Assembly: GCA_910822075.1 (NCBI GenBank)
Contig: CAJVGC010000060.1
Span: 39,206,706 to 39,270,705 of the forward strand
Direction of reading: 5' to 3'
Origin: Senecio squalidus
Lineage: Eukaryota; Streptophyta; Magnoliopsida; Asterales; Asteraceae
Length of the DNA stretch: 64,000 nucleotides
This document shows positions 33,063-43,759 of the stretch, piece after piece (the stretch's first letter is position 1; every line of letters starts with the position of its first letter). The notes under the pieces were generated by a model. It saw nothing but the letters and a program-made list of their open reading frames with translations. It made no database searches and was not told the DNA's origin. Position numbers and translations under genes: made by a program.

Positions 33063-34402
33063 ATGGCATCTCTAAAGTTCATTGACGGCCATAATGTGGT
33101 TGCTAATTTGATCAAAACTGAAAACAAATCATAGTTTCACCAAATCATAGATTTTCTGTCAAATTCATATATCAACTATGCCTTAATAATAAATCCTGAC
33201 ATTTATGAAGAACACATAAGGACATTCTAGGAAACTGTTGCTGTCACTTCAGAAAATGATGCCCCTGTCATCAAGGCCACAGTTGATAGTACCACAATCA
33301 CAATCTATGAAGCATCACTAAGGACTCATCTTCAACTGCAAGATGCAGAAGGTAGTAATACTCATCCTAATAAAACCCTTTTTGAAACCTTTCAAAGAAT
33401 GGGATATGAGGGGACACTTACAACAACAAATATTCAAAAAGCTTTGTTGTCCCCTCAATGGAAATTTTTTATGCATGCCCTACAACAGTCCATATTTCAA
33501 AAGAGAACTGGTTGGAATGAAGCAAGCAGTTCTCTGGCTACATCCATGGTCTGTCTTGCTACAAACCAAACATTCAACTTTTCAAAATTAATCTTTGATG
33601 GCATATTATGGAACTTGGCACATCCAGATAAATTTTTTTGATGTATCCAAGATTCCTACAACACATTTTAAATTGTGAGATAATGGATCTTTCAAGATCC
33701 CAAACTGTTTTTCCTTCCAAATCTCATGGCAGAGAGGTTTTTGCTAATATGAGGAGACAAAATAAAGGTTTTTTGGGCATTTTACCCCATTGTTCTCTAC
33801 AATGGTGGGAGTAACTTCTTCGACAAGTGAGATACAGGGAACTCAACTTGTTTCTCAACCCACACTTCTCCCTGTTCTTACTGAGGGTACCTCTACAGTT
33901 CCTACTGTAAGTACTACTCATGTTACTACTGAGGGTACCTCTACCGTTCCTACTGTAAGTACTCCTCCAGTTACTACTGTCAACACTATTGTGACTGAAC
34001 CAACAATTCCATCTCCTTCATCACCCATTAAACCTCCACTTGTTCATCATTTTAAAAGAAAGAAAAACAGAGTTCCTCATCCTCTTGTGTCTCAACCTAC
34101 CCCTACACCAATTGTTGATCCTACCTTACCTGAAAAATCTTCAAGTGAGGCTCTTTTGTGGGAACACAATGAGCTCTTTCCCATGCTCAATGAGGTGGTG
34201 TTTAAGGAGAGGTATGAACATATTGGAAGGGCTCAAACTACTGTTGCATCACCTAGTGGTGCACATGCTAGTTTGACAGGTATTAAGACCCAACCAATGG
34301 CAACACTCTCTGAAGTTGCCTCTTTTGAGGAAGCTTTAGAAAGTGGACCCTGGTGCCCAGAAACCATGGAGGAGGGAGATGCTTCTACTAGGCATAAGGC
34401 TC

Positions 34403-35979
34403 TGATGTGTAAAATCTAGTCTTAATTTAAACCTACTATTTCACGTAATTACACACTTATAGGCAGTGGACCTATTCGTATGTAATATAGTTTAAAAGCA
34501 ACTAAAGGTTCGTTCGCAGGGACTAATTTGTTTTTAAGTTTCGAATTAATAATACTATTTGTTTTTGGGGGTTTTTTATCGTAACAAAAAGATTGATTGA
34601 TTAAAAGAGCAAAGTAATTAATAAAAGTGATTAGTAAAAATAGAGTTGAGAAAGTAATTGAGATTATCAAATAATAGAGAAAATACACTTGTTTGACACT
34701 TCACTTGTTTTCCATTTAAATTTACGAAATCGATTAAATATTAAACTTCTAAAATATAGTAAAAGTCCTCTCGAATCTTTTATTAACTTTAACTACTTCT
34801 AATTATACCGTTCCTCTCGAATACAGTTGTAATTATTAATAGTTAAGCATTAAGTAACAAGCCTGTTTTTAGTGATTTAATCTTATAGAGTTTCCTCTCG
34901 AATAACTCCTCTAAATACTAAGTCCTTCCGAATCTTAACAAATAGACTTACTCAATTAAGTTTAATTACCTAAGCTGTTATTACTAAGTCCTCTCGAATC
35001 CTAGTAATTTTAAACCGATTATAGACCGACCGATTATTTCATACAACCTATTTAATCTATCTAGATTCCTCTCGAATACCTAGAATGTTGATTAATTAAA
35101 TTATATATAAACAACTTAAAATAATATATTAAAACATAAGCAAATAAGGATTAGCGATTAAACACAAAAACATAAATAATCAATTACGCAAAAGTAAACT
35201 TCAAACAAGATCCGTTAATCAAACAAGCGTAAAAAGAGTTTAGTTGCTCATAATCGACATAAAAATAGCAAATAAACAAATAGAAAACATAATAGAAAAA
35301 GTCTTAAAAAGGAAAAGAGAAACAAACTAAAAGATTGCAAACGTGTCGTGACCGACGTTGAATGAAAACCAAATTCCTAGCTCGAAACCTTGTCTCCAAA
35401 CGAATCCTAAGCTTCCAATACTTGAGAATAATAATTGATGATTTTTTTGGATGTTTTGGGGTTGTATTTATAGGCAAAAACTACATAGAGTTTGTATTCA
35501 AAACCAACACCAAATCTTCAAAAATACAATAATACCCTCCTTTATCTTGTTTTTTTCCTTTCTTTCTTCTTTTGTCCCACGTGCATGCTTCTTCTTTTTT
35601 TCTTTACTTATTAATTTTCACTTCATCATAGAATAATATATAATATTATTCTTTTCTTCCCGTGAGACATGTTAGTTTCCATATTAAAACTTTTTTATTG
35701 TCTTTTCCCAATCCCACGCGCCACTTCCTTGGCTTTTTCTTTTTCAAACTCATCATATAAATTCCTTTTTTTTCTCATCTTAATTTCACGCTCCTATACA
35801 TATCACCATTTTTATGTGTTTCCTTTGCCAAACATCCACTTTCTGATCATATTCAACCTATCACTTGAATAAAACACTTTCACATAATTAAATGTAAAAA
35901 TCCTATCCTATCCATCATGATTAAATATGAAATGTGACCAAATATCGCATATAAATATCTATATAAATATGCGATATCA
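34403..35979 (-). repeat. Element C 3' LTR (left copy, minus orientation)
   Basis: On the plus strand it reads TGATGTGTAAAATC...GCGATATCA. It contains five exact TCCTCTCGAAT words (near 34766, 34811, 34892, 34986 and 35066) and a variant near 34921. At its right edge is a near-palindrome built on ATATCGCATA/TATGCGATAT. Confidence 0.9.
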
Positions 35980-38188
35980 AATCCCCCCAAACTTGCCTTT
36001 TTGCTTGCCCTCAAGCAAAAACCGTGTTAAAAATAATTATCAAAGCCAAAAATTAACATAACCAAACACCTCACGATTTTTATGGGAAGTAAAATCACAC
36101 AATCTCTCAAACTAATCTAAAAGGGTGTGTAAAATATCTCTGTAGAATCGCTCAATTGCTCAGTCATGGTGAATATTCTATCATAGGCTTGATAATGTAT
36201 CAAATCTCCACCACTAGAGTCTAGGTACAACTAAATGGGGACTTTTATTCGGGTTATAACGTACAGGTAAAGACATGTGAAAATATATAATATGGAGTGT
36301 AAATGGGTTAAATAAAAAAATATACAAAAAGCTTAGATTAAATCCGAACTAAATATAATCTCGAACGTACTAGATTAAAATAATACAACTTAGATTGAAT
36401 CCGAACTAAATATAATCCGAACTCAATTTTTTTTTTCTTCAACTTATATTTTCTTCTCCTCCAAATATACATGTATCGTAAATAATACACGACTCATAAT
36501 ACACTATTTCTCTTAAAATCTACAACTAATTTTTTTTTTTCGCTTTTCTGTTTTTCCGATTTTTTTCTTTTTCACTTTTTTTCTTCTTTCAGCCTAGTAC
36601 ATGCCTTACAAAATAATTTTTTTCTCGTGGTAAGTACACATGCTCAAAAGGCTAATAATCACTATATATTTTTTTTTTTACTATTTCTCCAAATACAATA
36701 ATACAAGGCAATAATAATAGGTACTTTTCTTCCATGCCTTAATAAGCTTCAACTTCACTTAATATATAATAGCAATCAATAATATAAGTTCGGACTTAAT
36801 CTAAAAAGAAACGAAAATAAGGCGAGTGTACAAAATAATATAATAGTGTTTAGAAACGAAACGGTTTAGGCGCAAAGTGGTTTAACTAGAGTTTCTAACA
36901 CTAAAAGTAAGTGTTACAAGGGTTAGGCGGAAAATATATAAAAAGAAACGAAAAGGCTAACAAATGGGTTAATCCTAAATGCCCCTATCATTGTACCAAA
37001 TCACACTAAGTTACCCTAATGAAATTGCTCATATGTGGTCTCGAAATGTATAACAATGTCAAGTTCTAAAGTCATCCCCATCGGCACACTCAAAGAAATG
37101 AAAACGTAGCATTAAAAATAAATGCTTTCAATAGGCTCAAAAATCTCACTATTTTCTCGAGTGGGGTAAAAATGCGTCTGGTTATGCTTACAGTTTAAGG
37201 TAGTTACCGACTAGACACGTTATATTTTTTTTGGTTTTTTCAATTTTTCAATTTTTTTGTATTTTCTAGTTTTTTTTTTTCTGACTCAAAAATGTATAAC
37301 AATAACACAATTCAACACGATAGAAACTAAGCTAAGGGTCGAAAAATAAAAGGTAAAATTTCCCGATGACCCCCCCAAACTTAAGTAACACATTGTCCCT
37401 AATGTGTTTACGACTCAAAACTAAGGGAAATTGCTACAAAAATAAAATCTAAAAAGAAAAATAATATACAAAAATAAGAAAAGAAGAAAATAGAACCCGG
37501 TTGTAGATATCGAATATTTCTTGTGAAAATGCTTTACTGATCTGAATGCTAGTCCCAAAACCGGTTGTTGAACTTACTTCAAATCTATAAAAAACTAAAA
37601 GAGAAAAACTAAAAACAAATATTAAAAACACAAAAGATAAAAATAAAAAATAAAAATAAAAATAAAAATAAAAAAATAAAAATAAAAAATAAAAATTACA
37701 AATTACGACGGAATAAAAAATAGTAGACTATTTTTTAAAATTCTAATAGAGGAAAAGGTAAAAAAAATAACTTTACAAAAAAAAAAAAAATACAAAATTG
37801 TAGATTTTTTTCGTTTTTTTTTTTTGTTTTTTGTTTTTTTTTTTTTTTCGGTACCTAGCTAAAGAAAAACTAAATAGGAAACGGTTAAAAAAAAAACTAA
37901 AGAAAAGATGACGAAATAAAAATAAAAATAAAAATGGAAAATCAAAAGTTACGATGGAATAAAAAAAATAGTCTACTATTTTTTTTCTAATAGAGGGATA
38001 TATGGAAACAATAACTTCAGAATTTTTGCCTCTATATTTTTTTTTTTTTTTTTTTTGTTTTTTTTTTTTTTTTTTGTCTAACGGAGTGAAAAATTAACTA
38101 CGAAAGAAAAGGAAAACAAACCCGGGTTGCTTCCCGAGAAGCGCTTGTTTTTCGAACGAGTCCTTAGCTTGACTCGATATGCTCCGAC
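35980..38188 (-). other. Element C non-coding 3' interior
   Basis: No ORF of interest. The polypurine tract (minus strand AGTTTGGGGGGATT) abuts the 3' LTR at 35980-35993. The stretch 37640-38080 is made of A/T homopolymer tracts and AAAAAT-type microsatellite. Element D keeps a related but diverged interval. At 38121-38147 a CCCGGGTTGC...CCCGAGAAGCGC string conserved with D follows the gag-protease stop. Confidence 0.7.
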
Positions 38189-41100
38189 TTATGACTTCAT
38201 ATAAAGGTCGAGATTTCTCTCGCCTTTCTTTCCCACGTGTTTTCCATCATCCACGAATTGCTCACTCGACTCATATCCGTCATGGTCGCCAAAAGTCAAC
38301 GCTTCCTTTCCAACATCGAACATCTTAGTTCGCTTCACCCACGCATCATGCCACTCTCGAGCCTCAGTAATCAGTAATAAAACATCTCCAATTTCCCAAA
38401 CATCGTCACATTTGCTTTCATTGAATTTCGTCTTCTTAAATTCCTCCCACGCTGTATCATCTCCGATATCCTCAAATTCCTGCAAGATATTCTCCTTTTC
38501 TCGACAAGTAAAAGAAAATAAATCAAAAGGGTCGTGAGAAATACCGTGACAGTTTTCCCCCAAACTTGAGTTAGATTTCTCGAGCTCTTCCTTAAATGGA
38601 AATTTTTTCTCCAAAAACGTTGCACCAGGATTATTGATTAAATACTCGAGCTCAAGTAAGTCTAAATCCGGGTCGGATTTTTCAAATGTCATGCTCGTCT
38701 GAGTCTTCTCAAATGCTTCCAACTCCATTTTCAAGATGTGATCAAAATCCTCGAGCTCCTGATCTTCCTCCTCTTCAACAACAATTTGTCCTCCAAGCAT
38801 TTCCTGTACATCTAGGTCAAACATTTCATCAAAAACATCAATACGAAAACAAGTTTCATCAGTGGAGTATGAATGTTTTGGAGCTTTATCAACAGAAAAT
38901 GAAATTCGTTCATCCCTAACCCCCAAAGAAATCTCCCTGTCCTTTACACGAATTATTGCGTCCGCGGTGTTTAAAAATGGTCGACCTAAAATAAGTGGCA
39001 CAGTGACATCTTCATCCATTTCTAGAATCACAAAGTCAACAGGGAAAGTGAATTTTCCTACTTTTACTAGCATGTTTTCCGCAATTCCTAACGGATATTG
39101 AAATGATCGGTCGGCTAGTCGGATACTCATTTTGGTAGGTTTTAAATCTCCCGAAGCAAGTTTAGCATATAATGAAAGTGGCATTAAATTTATGCTAGCT
39201 CCTAAATCGGCCAATGCATTACAACTATAGGTATCACTAAAATTACAAGAAATCAGAAAACTCCCTGGGTCGTCCAATTTTGGTGGTATCGAGTTTTTCA
39301 CCAAAGCTGAACATTCTGCGTTCAAGAAGGCGGCTTGCTCCTCTGATGGCTTTCCCTTGTTCGTGACCAGCTCCTTAATGAATTTAGCGTAGTTTGGCAT
39401 CCCTGCAATCAAATCAACAAGAGGAACGTTAATATTAACCGATTTAATCATGTCACAAAATTTACCGTACTGCTCCCGCATTCTTGCTTTTCGTAATCGT
39501 TGAGGATATGGAACATGTGGCTGGTAAGCTTTGATTGGAACTTCCTCCACTGGTTCAGGTGTTTTAGTCTTTGATTGAACTGGTGGTGCCTCGTCCTCAT
39601 CGTCCTCGATCTCGAAATCATCCACAACTGGTTCTGTAGTGGAAGGTGGCGTCCTGGCTGGCAGTTTCTCTCCGGTTTCGTTTTGATCTTTTCCGTAAGC
39701 ATGTCCTGAGCGTGTGGTAATTGCGTTCACGTGCTCGTCTCTGTGTTTTTGGCAGGGTGGCATTCCGTCTCGTGGTCCTTCGGTTCTTCCAGGATGTTGA
39801 TATTTTGGTGTTTGATTGGTGGAACTATTTCCCTGATTCTGTTGTCGTGGATTTGGTTGAGTATTGCTTGGTATTTGGCCCGGTTGCCGATTTGAGTTTC
39901 GCTCGTTCATCCTATCGAACCGTCTCTCTAAATCTTGATGTGCTGCCTGCTGATTTCTCTGTCCTTGCTCGATTTGCTCAGTTAAAACTTTAAATTGGTT
40001 ACGGACATCGTTAAATTGGTTACGGACATCGTCATTGGTTGATTTTTGGGTGTTGATGAACGATTTCAAAAGATCTTTCATGCTTGGATCTTCATCTTCG
40101 TTTTTCGGTGGATCGTATCTTTGTCGTGGTGGGGAGCGTGTGTTATTCCTTTGCCATCCGTTGTCTCGATTTTCACCCCGGTTGTAGTTACCTCCGTAGT
40201 GTGGCCAATTTGCTCCCCGATTGGGATAGCCATAATTTGCATAATGGGCTTCCTCCACGCGACAATCACTTGCATAATGCGGTCCCCCATAATTTTCGCA
40301 CCCATGCTTGATCACATGTACCTCTTTCTCTAGATAAGTCATTCTCCTGTCAAGCTTGTCTGCTATAGTCTTGATCTCTTTCAGAATATTAGATGCATCA
40401 CTGCTTCCTTCTACTTGAGCTACCTGTCCTCTTGTACGTCGACCTCTACCATCGTCTCGATAATCCCTTGATAAGCTTATGACTAGCTTATCTTCCATCA
40501 AATTGTATGCTTCATTGGTGGTTTTGTACATAAAGTCTCCCCCGCCGGCTAGATCCAACTCATTTTGTGACTCCTTGGTTAACCCGTAGAAGAAGATCTC
40601 TATGATGTTATCCTTGCCCAGACCATGACCATAACAATTCCTCAGCATTTCTTTCAATCTAGCCCACGCCTCAGTAGACGTCTCCTCATCCTCCTGTCGA
40701 AATCCTCTAATATCCCGTAGCAATTTCCTACCCAAGGCGGGTGGGAAAAATCGTTTGATGAAGGCTTCGCGCATTTGTGTCCATGTTGTGATTGTGTTTT
40801 CTTCGAGTTCTTCAAACCAAATCTTCGCATCTCCGGTGAGAGACGAAGGGAATAACCTCAGCTTGACACTGTCGCTTTTACCTTGACCGTATTTGAACAT
40901 CTCACAAAGCTCGTTGAATTTGGCTATGTGTTTATGCGGATCTGAGTTGTATCGTCCATCGAAAGTATTGTCTTGGATCATCTTGAGATGGTGACCTTTG
41001 ACAACGAAATCATCACCCAAGTCCGGGGTGGTGATTGCCGACCCTCGGGTGGGTGGCACTGCTACAGCTGCGGCCCGTCGGTGCATTGGCATGTCCAAAG

Positions 41101-41338
41101 GATCCATAGCTGGTTGCGGTTCCGGTTTGTTTTCACAAATTATCTCTTCGACCTCCGGTTCTGTAGTGCTTCCTCCTCCTTCTGAAGATGAAATATCTTC
41201 AAATTTTACTGGCGAGAACGGTCCAAAACCTGGTGGTGTCTGAATCAATATGTTTCCTTTCTTCTTGCCTCGCTTCTTTGATACTCCTGGATTGGATTTT
41301 GGACTTGCGAGTGGTAATCCCGAAGCCCTCGTGTTCAT
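38189..41338 (-). CDS. Element C gag-protease polyprotein, 1049 aa
   Basis: Intact frame from ATG 41336-41338 to TAA 38189-38191. Residues about 110-290 are the retrotransposon gag domain (KIWFEELEENTITTW, EAFIKRFFPPALGRKL, EAWARLKEMLRNCYGHGL), as in Athila-type elements. A zinc knuckle follows at 347-359, but its second Cys is Tyr (CENYGGPHYASDC); D has Cys there. A Gln/Asn-rich disordered stretch comes next, then a retropepsin domain with the Athila-type active site DLGASINLMP (Asp about 711) and ILGRPFLNTADA. The acidic tail is about 250 residues and the frame ends there, where RT would start in an autonomous element. The product would build particles and process itself. Expression is not shown by sequence, but the open frame with near-identical LTRs is consistent with recent activity. 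Confidence 0.88.
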   Translation of the reverse strand: MNTRASGLPLASPKSNPGVSKKRGKKKGNILIQTPPGFGPFSPVKFEDISSSEGGGSTTEPEVEEIICENKPEPQPAMDPLDMPMHRRAAAVAVPPTRGSAITTPDLGDDFVVKGHHLKMIQDNTFDGRYNSDPHKHIAKFNELCEMFKYGQGKSDSVKLRLFPSSLTGDAKIWFEELEENTITTWTQMREAFIKRFFPPALGRKLLRDIRGFRQEDEETSTEAWARLKEMLRNCYGHGLGKDNIIEIFFYGLTKESQNELDLAGGGDFMYKTTNEAYNLMEDKLVISLSRDYRDDGRGRRTRGQVAQVEGSSDASNILKEIKTIADKLDRRMTYLEKEVHVIKHGCENYGGPHYASDCRVEEAHYANYGYPNRGANWPHYGGNYNRGENRDNGWQRNNTRSPPRQRYDPPKNEDEDPSMKDLLKSFINTQKSTNDDVRNQFNDVRNQFKVLTEQIEQGQRNQQAAHQDLERRFDRMNERNSNRQPGQIPSNTQPNPRQQNQGNSSTNQTPKYQHPGRTEGPRDGMPPCQKHRDEHVNAITTRSGHAYGKDQNETGEKLPARTPPSTTEPVVDDFEIEDDEDEAPPVQSKTKTPEPVEEVPIKAYQPHVPYPQRLRKARMREQYGKFCDMIKSVNINVPLVDLIAGMPNYAKFIKELVTNKGKPSEEQAAFLNAECSALVKNSIPPKLDDPGSFLISCNFSDTYSCNALADLGASINLMPLSLYAKLASGDLKPTKMSIRLADRSFQYPLGIAENMLVKVGKFTFPVDFVILEMDEDVTVPLILGRPFLNTADAIIRVKDREISLGVRDERISFSVDKAPKHSYSTDETCFRIDVFDEMFDLDVQEMLGGQIVVEEEEDQELEDFDHILKMELEAFEKTQTSMTFEKSDPDLDLLELEYLINNPGATFLEKKFPFKEELEKSNSSLGENCHGISHDPFDLFSFTCREKENILQEFEDIGDDTAWEEFKKTKFNESKCDDVWEIGDVLLLITEAREWHDAWVKRTKMFDVGKEALTFGDHDGYESSEQFVDDGKHVGKKGERNLDLYMKS

Positions 41339-41477
41339 CCACTACCTGAATACCTACAAAGACAGAAACAAGAAAAACGTAAAACGCACCGGTGTAATAA
41401 CAATTAAAAGTAACTTCCAAGTAAATTAATACTCGAAAGGATCGTATCACAAATTCGAAACAAAAACTAAAAATCAG

Positions 41478-41495
41478 TCCCCGGCAGCGACGCCA
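41478..41495 (-). promoter_or_regulatory. Element C primer-binding site (aspartate tRNA)
   Basis: The minus strand reads TGGCGTCGCTGCCGGGGA just inside the 5' LTR. It is close to the aspartate-tRNA site used by Athila-type elements, with two differences from the form I remember. Confidence 0.7.
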
Positions 41496-41501
41496 AAAAC
41501 T

Positions 41502-43077
41502 TGATGTGTAAAATCTAGTCTTAATTTAAACCTACTATTTCACGTAATTACACACTTATAGGCAGTGGACCTATTCGTATGTAATATAGTTTAAAAGCAA
41601 GTAAAGGTTCGTTGGCAGGGACTAATTTGTTTTTAAGTTTCGAATTAATAATACTATTTGTTTTTGGGGGTTTTTTATCGTAACAAAAAGATTGATTGAT
41701 TAAAAGAGCAAAGTAATTAATAAAAGTGATTAGTAAAAATAGAGTTGAGAAAGTAATTGAGATTATCAAATAATAGAGAAAATACACTTGTTTGACACTT
41801 CACTTGTTTTCCATTTAAATTTACGAAATCGATTAAATATTAAACTTCTAAAATATAGTAAAAGTCCTCTCGAATCTTTTATTAACTTTAACTACTTCTA
41901 ATTATACCGTTCCTCTCGAATACAGTTGTAATTATTAATAGTTAAGCATTAAGTAACAAGCCTGTTTTTAGTGATTTAATCTTATAGAGTTTCCTCTCGA
42001 ATAACTCCTCTAAATACTAAGTCCTTCCGAATCTTAACAAATAGACTTGCTCAATTAAGTTTAATTACCTAAGTTGTTATTACTAAGTCCTCTCGAATCC
42101 TAGTAATTTTAAACCGATTATAGACCGACCGATTATTTCATACAACCTATTTAATCTATCTAGATTCCTCTCGAATACCTAGAATGTTGATTAATTAAAT
42201 TATATATAAACAACTTAAAATAATATATTAAAACATAAGCAAATAAGGATTAGCGATTAAACACAAAAACATAAATAATCAATTACGCAAAAGTAAACTT
42301 CAAACAAGATCCGTTAATCAAACAAGCGTAAAAAGAGTTTAGTTGCTCATAATCGACATAAAAATAGCAAATAAACAAATAGAAAACATAATAGAAAAAG
42401 TCTTAAAAAGGAAAAGAGAAACAAACTAAAAGATTGCAAACGTGTCGTGACCGACGTTGAATGAAAACCAAATTCCTAGCTCGAAACCTTGTCTCCAAAC
42501 GAATCCTAAGCTTCCAATACTTGAGAATAATAATTGATGATTTTTTTGGATGTTTTGGGGTTGTATTTATAGGCAAAAACTACATAGAGTTTGTATTCAA
42601 AACCAACACCAAATCTTCAAAAATACAATAATACCCTCCTTTATCTTGTTTTTTTCCTTTCTTTCTTCTTTTGTCCCACGTGCATGCTTCTTCTTTTTTT
42701 CTTTACTTATTAATTTTCACTTCATCATAGAATAATATATAATATTATTCTTTTCTTCCCGTGAGACATGTTAGTTTCCATATTAAAACTTTTTTATTGT
42801 CTTTTCCCAATCCCACGTGCCACTTCCTTGGCTTTTTCTTTTTCAAACTCATCATATAAATTCCTTTTTTTCTCATCTTAATTTCACGCTCCTATACATA
42901 TCACCATTTTTATGTGTTTCCTTTGCCAAACATCCACTTTCTGATCATATTCAACCTATCACTTGAATAAAACACTTTCACATAATTAAATGTAAAAATC
43001 CTATCCTATCCATCATGATTAAATATGAAATGTGACCAAATATCGCATATAAATATCTATATAAATATGCGATATCA
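41502..43077 (-). repeat. Element C 5' LTR (right copy, minus orientation)
   Basis: Nearly identical to the left LTR. On the minus strand it carries a CTATAAATACAACCCC promoter core (plus-strand position about 42560-42575). Followed by the target duplication GGCTC. Confidence 0.9.
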
Positions 43078-43659
43078 GGCTCCCTCTGTTACTTCCTATG
43101 ATCTTCCACCTGTTGGTACTCAACAGGAAAGGGGTGAGGATAGATATGAGTATTCCAACCTTGAATTGATGGAGTTGTGCCTTAAGTTCGCTGCTAAAGT
43201 TGATAAACAAGCAGAGGAACTAGAAAACTTGAAACAAATGGTTCTTAAGCTGGTGGAACAACAACAAAATCTTGAAACACAGCTCAAGAACCAAAAGCAT
43301 GAAAAGAAGGATGTTGGAACTTCCCCTATCCACTCAAGCTCATCTAGTCTTCAGATGATGCACATGATGATTACAAAAAGGGAGAGAAAATGAATGTGCA
43401 GAAGAAGGAGGTTGAGGTGGAGAAAGATGTTGAAGTGGTTTCTACTACTTCAGAAGGAAGTATTGTAGTATCTGCTACTGCTGCAGTACAACCTTCAATG
43501 GAAGAGGAGGTAGAAGTAAGTTTGGAAGGGGAGAAGGAAAAAGAAGAACGAATTGATGAAAATGTCATCACTGCTACTGATGAACCAATGATTGAAGCCA
43601 AAAATCAAGTAGAAGGTAGTGATGATAGTGAAGCAACCAAGGGGGAGAAAGTATTGGAA

Positions 43660-43759
43660 NNNNNNNNNNNNNNNNNNNNNNNNNNNNNNNNNNNNNNNNN
43701 NNNNNNNNNNNNNNNNNNNNNNNNNNNNNNNNNNNNNNNNNNNNNNNNNNNNNNNNNNN
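43660..43759. other. Assembly gap (100 N)
   Basis: Exactly 100 N, the usual placeholder for unknown length. The left side is the third ORF of element B and the right side is the integrase of A2. The missing DNA should include B's 3' end and A2's 5' LTR, gag and protease. Confidence 0.99.

Larger units (their letters stand above)
34403..43077 (-). mobile_element. Element C: recent non-autonomous Ty3/gypsy (Athila-like) element
   Basis: The element is 8675 bp, with LTRs of about 1577 bp (34403-35979, 41502-43077) and target duplication GGCTC (34398-34402, 43078-43082). On the minus strand it has a PBS for aspartate tRNA, a gag-protease ORF of 1049 codons, about 2.2 kb of non-coding DNA and a polypurine tract. 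The LTRs differ by roughly five substitutions and one indel (about 0.4%), so it is the youngest insertion here. No RT, RNase H or integrase is present anywhere in the 5.5-kb interior, so it must be moved by another element's enzymes. Confidence 0.9.
13553..43659 (+). mobile_element. Element B: old Ty1/copia retrotransposon hosting three insertions
   Basis: B runs from its 5' LTR (TGTTGGGATTAAAC at 13553) into the assembly gap. Its pieces are 13553-13901, 23144-29059, 31622-34402 and 43083-43659. Between them lie elements A, E and C. Order of parts: LTR, PBS, gag with two zinc knuckles, protease, integrase, RT, RNase H, spacer, third ORF. Integrase before RT marks it as copia; the gag type and extra 3' ORF suggest the Sirevirus group. 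Many frameshifts and stops, and YVDG in place of YVDD, show that it is dead. The 3' LTR is missing, presumably in the gap. The 5 bases before the LTR are GAAAG (13548-13552). Confidence 0.8.
33063..43659 (+). pseudogene. Element B third ORF, broken and split by element C
   Basis: Begins MASLKFIDGHNVV and matches the layout of the A third ORF: FHQIIDFL...INYALIINPDIY, TTITIYEASLRTHLQL, QWKFFMHALQQSI, and SSLATSMVCLATNQTFNFS. Stops occur at 33132 and 33213 and after KFF at about 33639, with further shifts near 33790. Element C interrupts at 34402. After C the frame continues from 43083 with ELMELCLKFAAKVDKQAEEL, a coiled coil whose LKQMVLKLV resembles A's LKGMVLKLT. A Glu/Val-rich tail then runs into the gap. 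Relatives of this N-terminal domain are abundant as predicted proteins in Asteraceae such as Tanacetum, to my recollection. It is a pseudogene. Confidence 0.7.

Noticed and set aside
34449..34688. 79-codon minus-strand ORF repeated at 41548-41787
   Set aside because: Both lie within LTRs of element C and are low-complexity Ile/Phe/Leu translations of AT-rich LTR DNA.
37640..38080. AAAAAT-type runs and long poly-T tracts
   Set aside because: Simple low-complexity filler in the non-coding interior of element C; similar tracts occur in D. No sign of a separate element.
41199..41450. Second open frame overlapping the start of gag in element C, with a counterpart in D (51274-51495)
   Set aside because: It lacks an ATG start and stays open mainly because the overlapping gag frame is conserved between the two elements.
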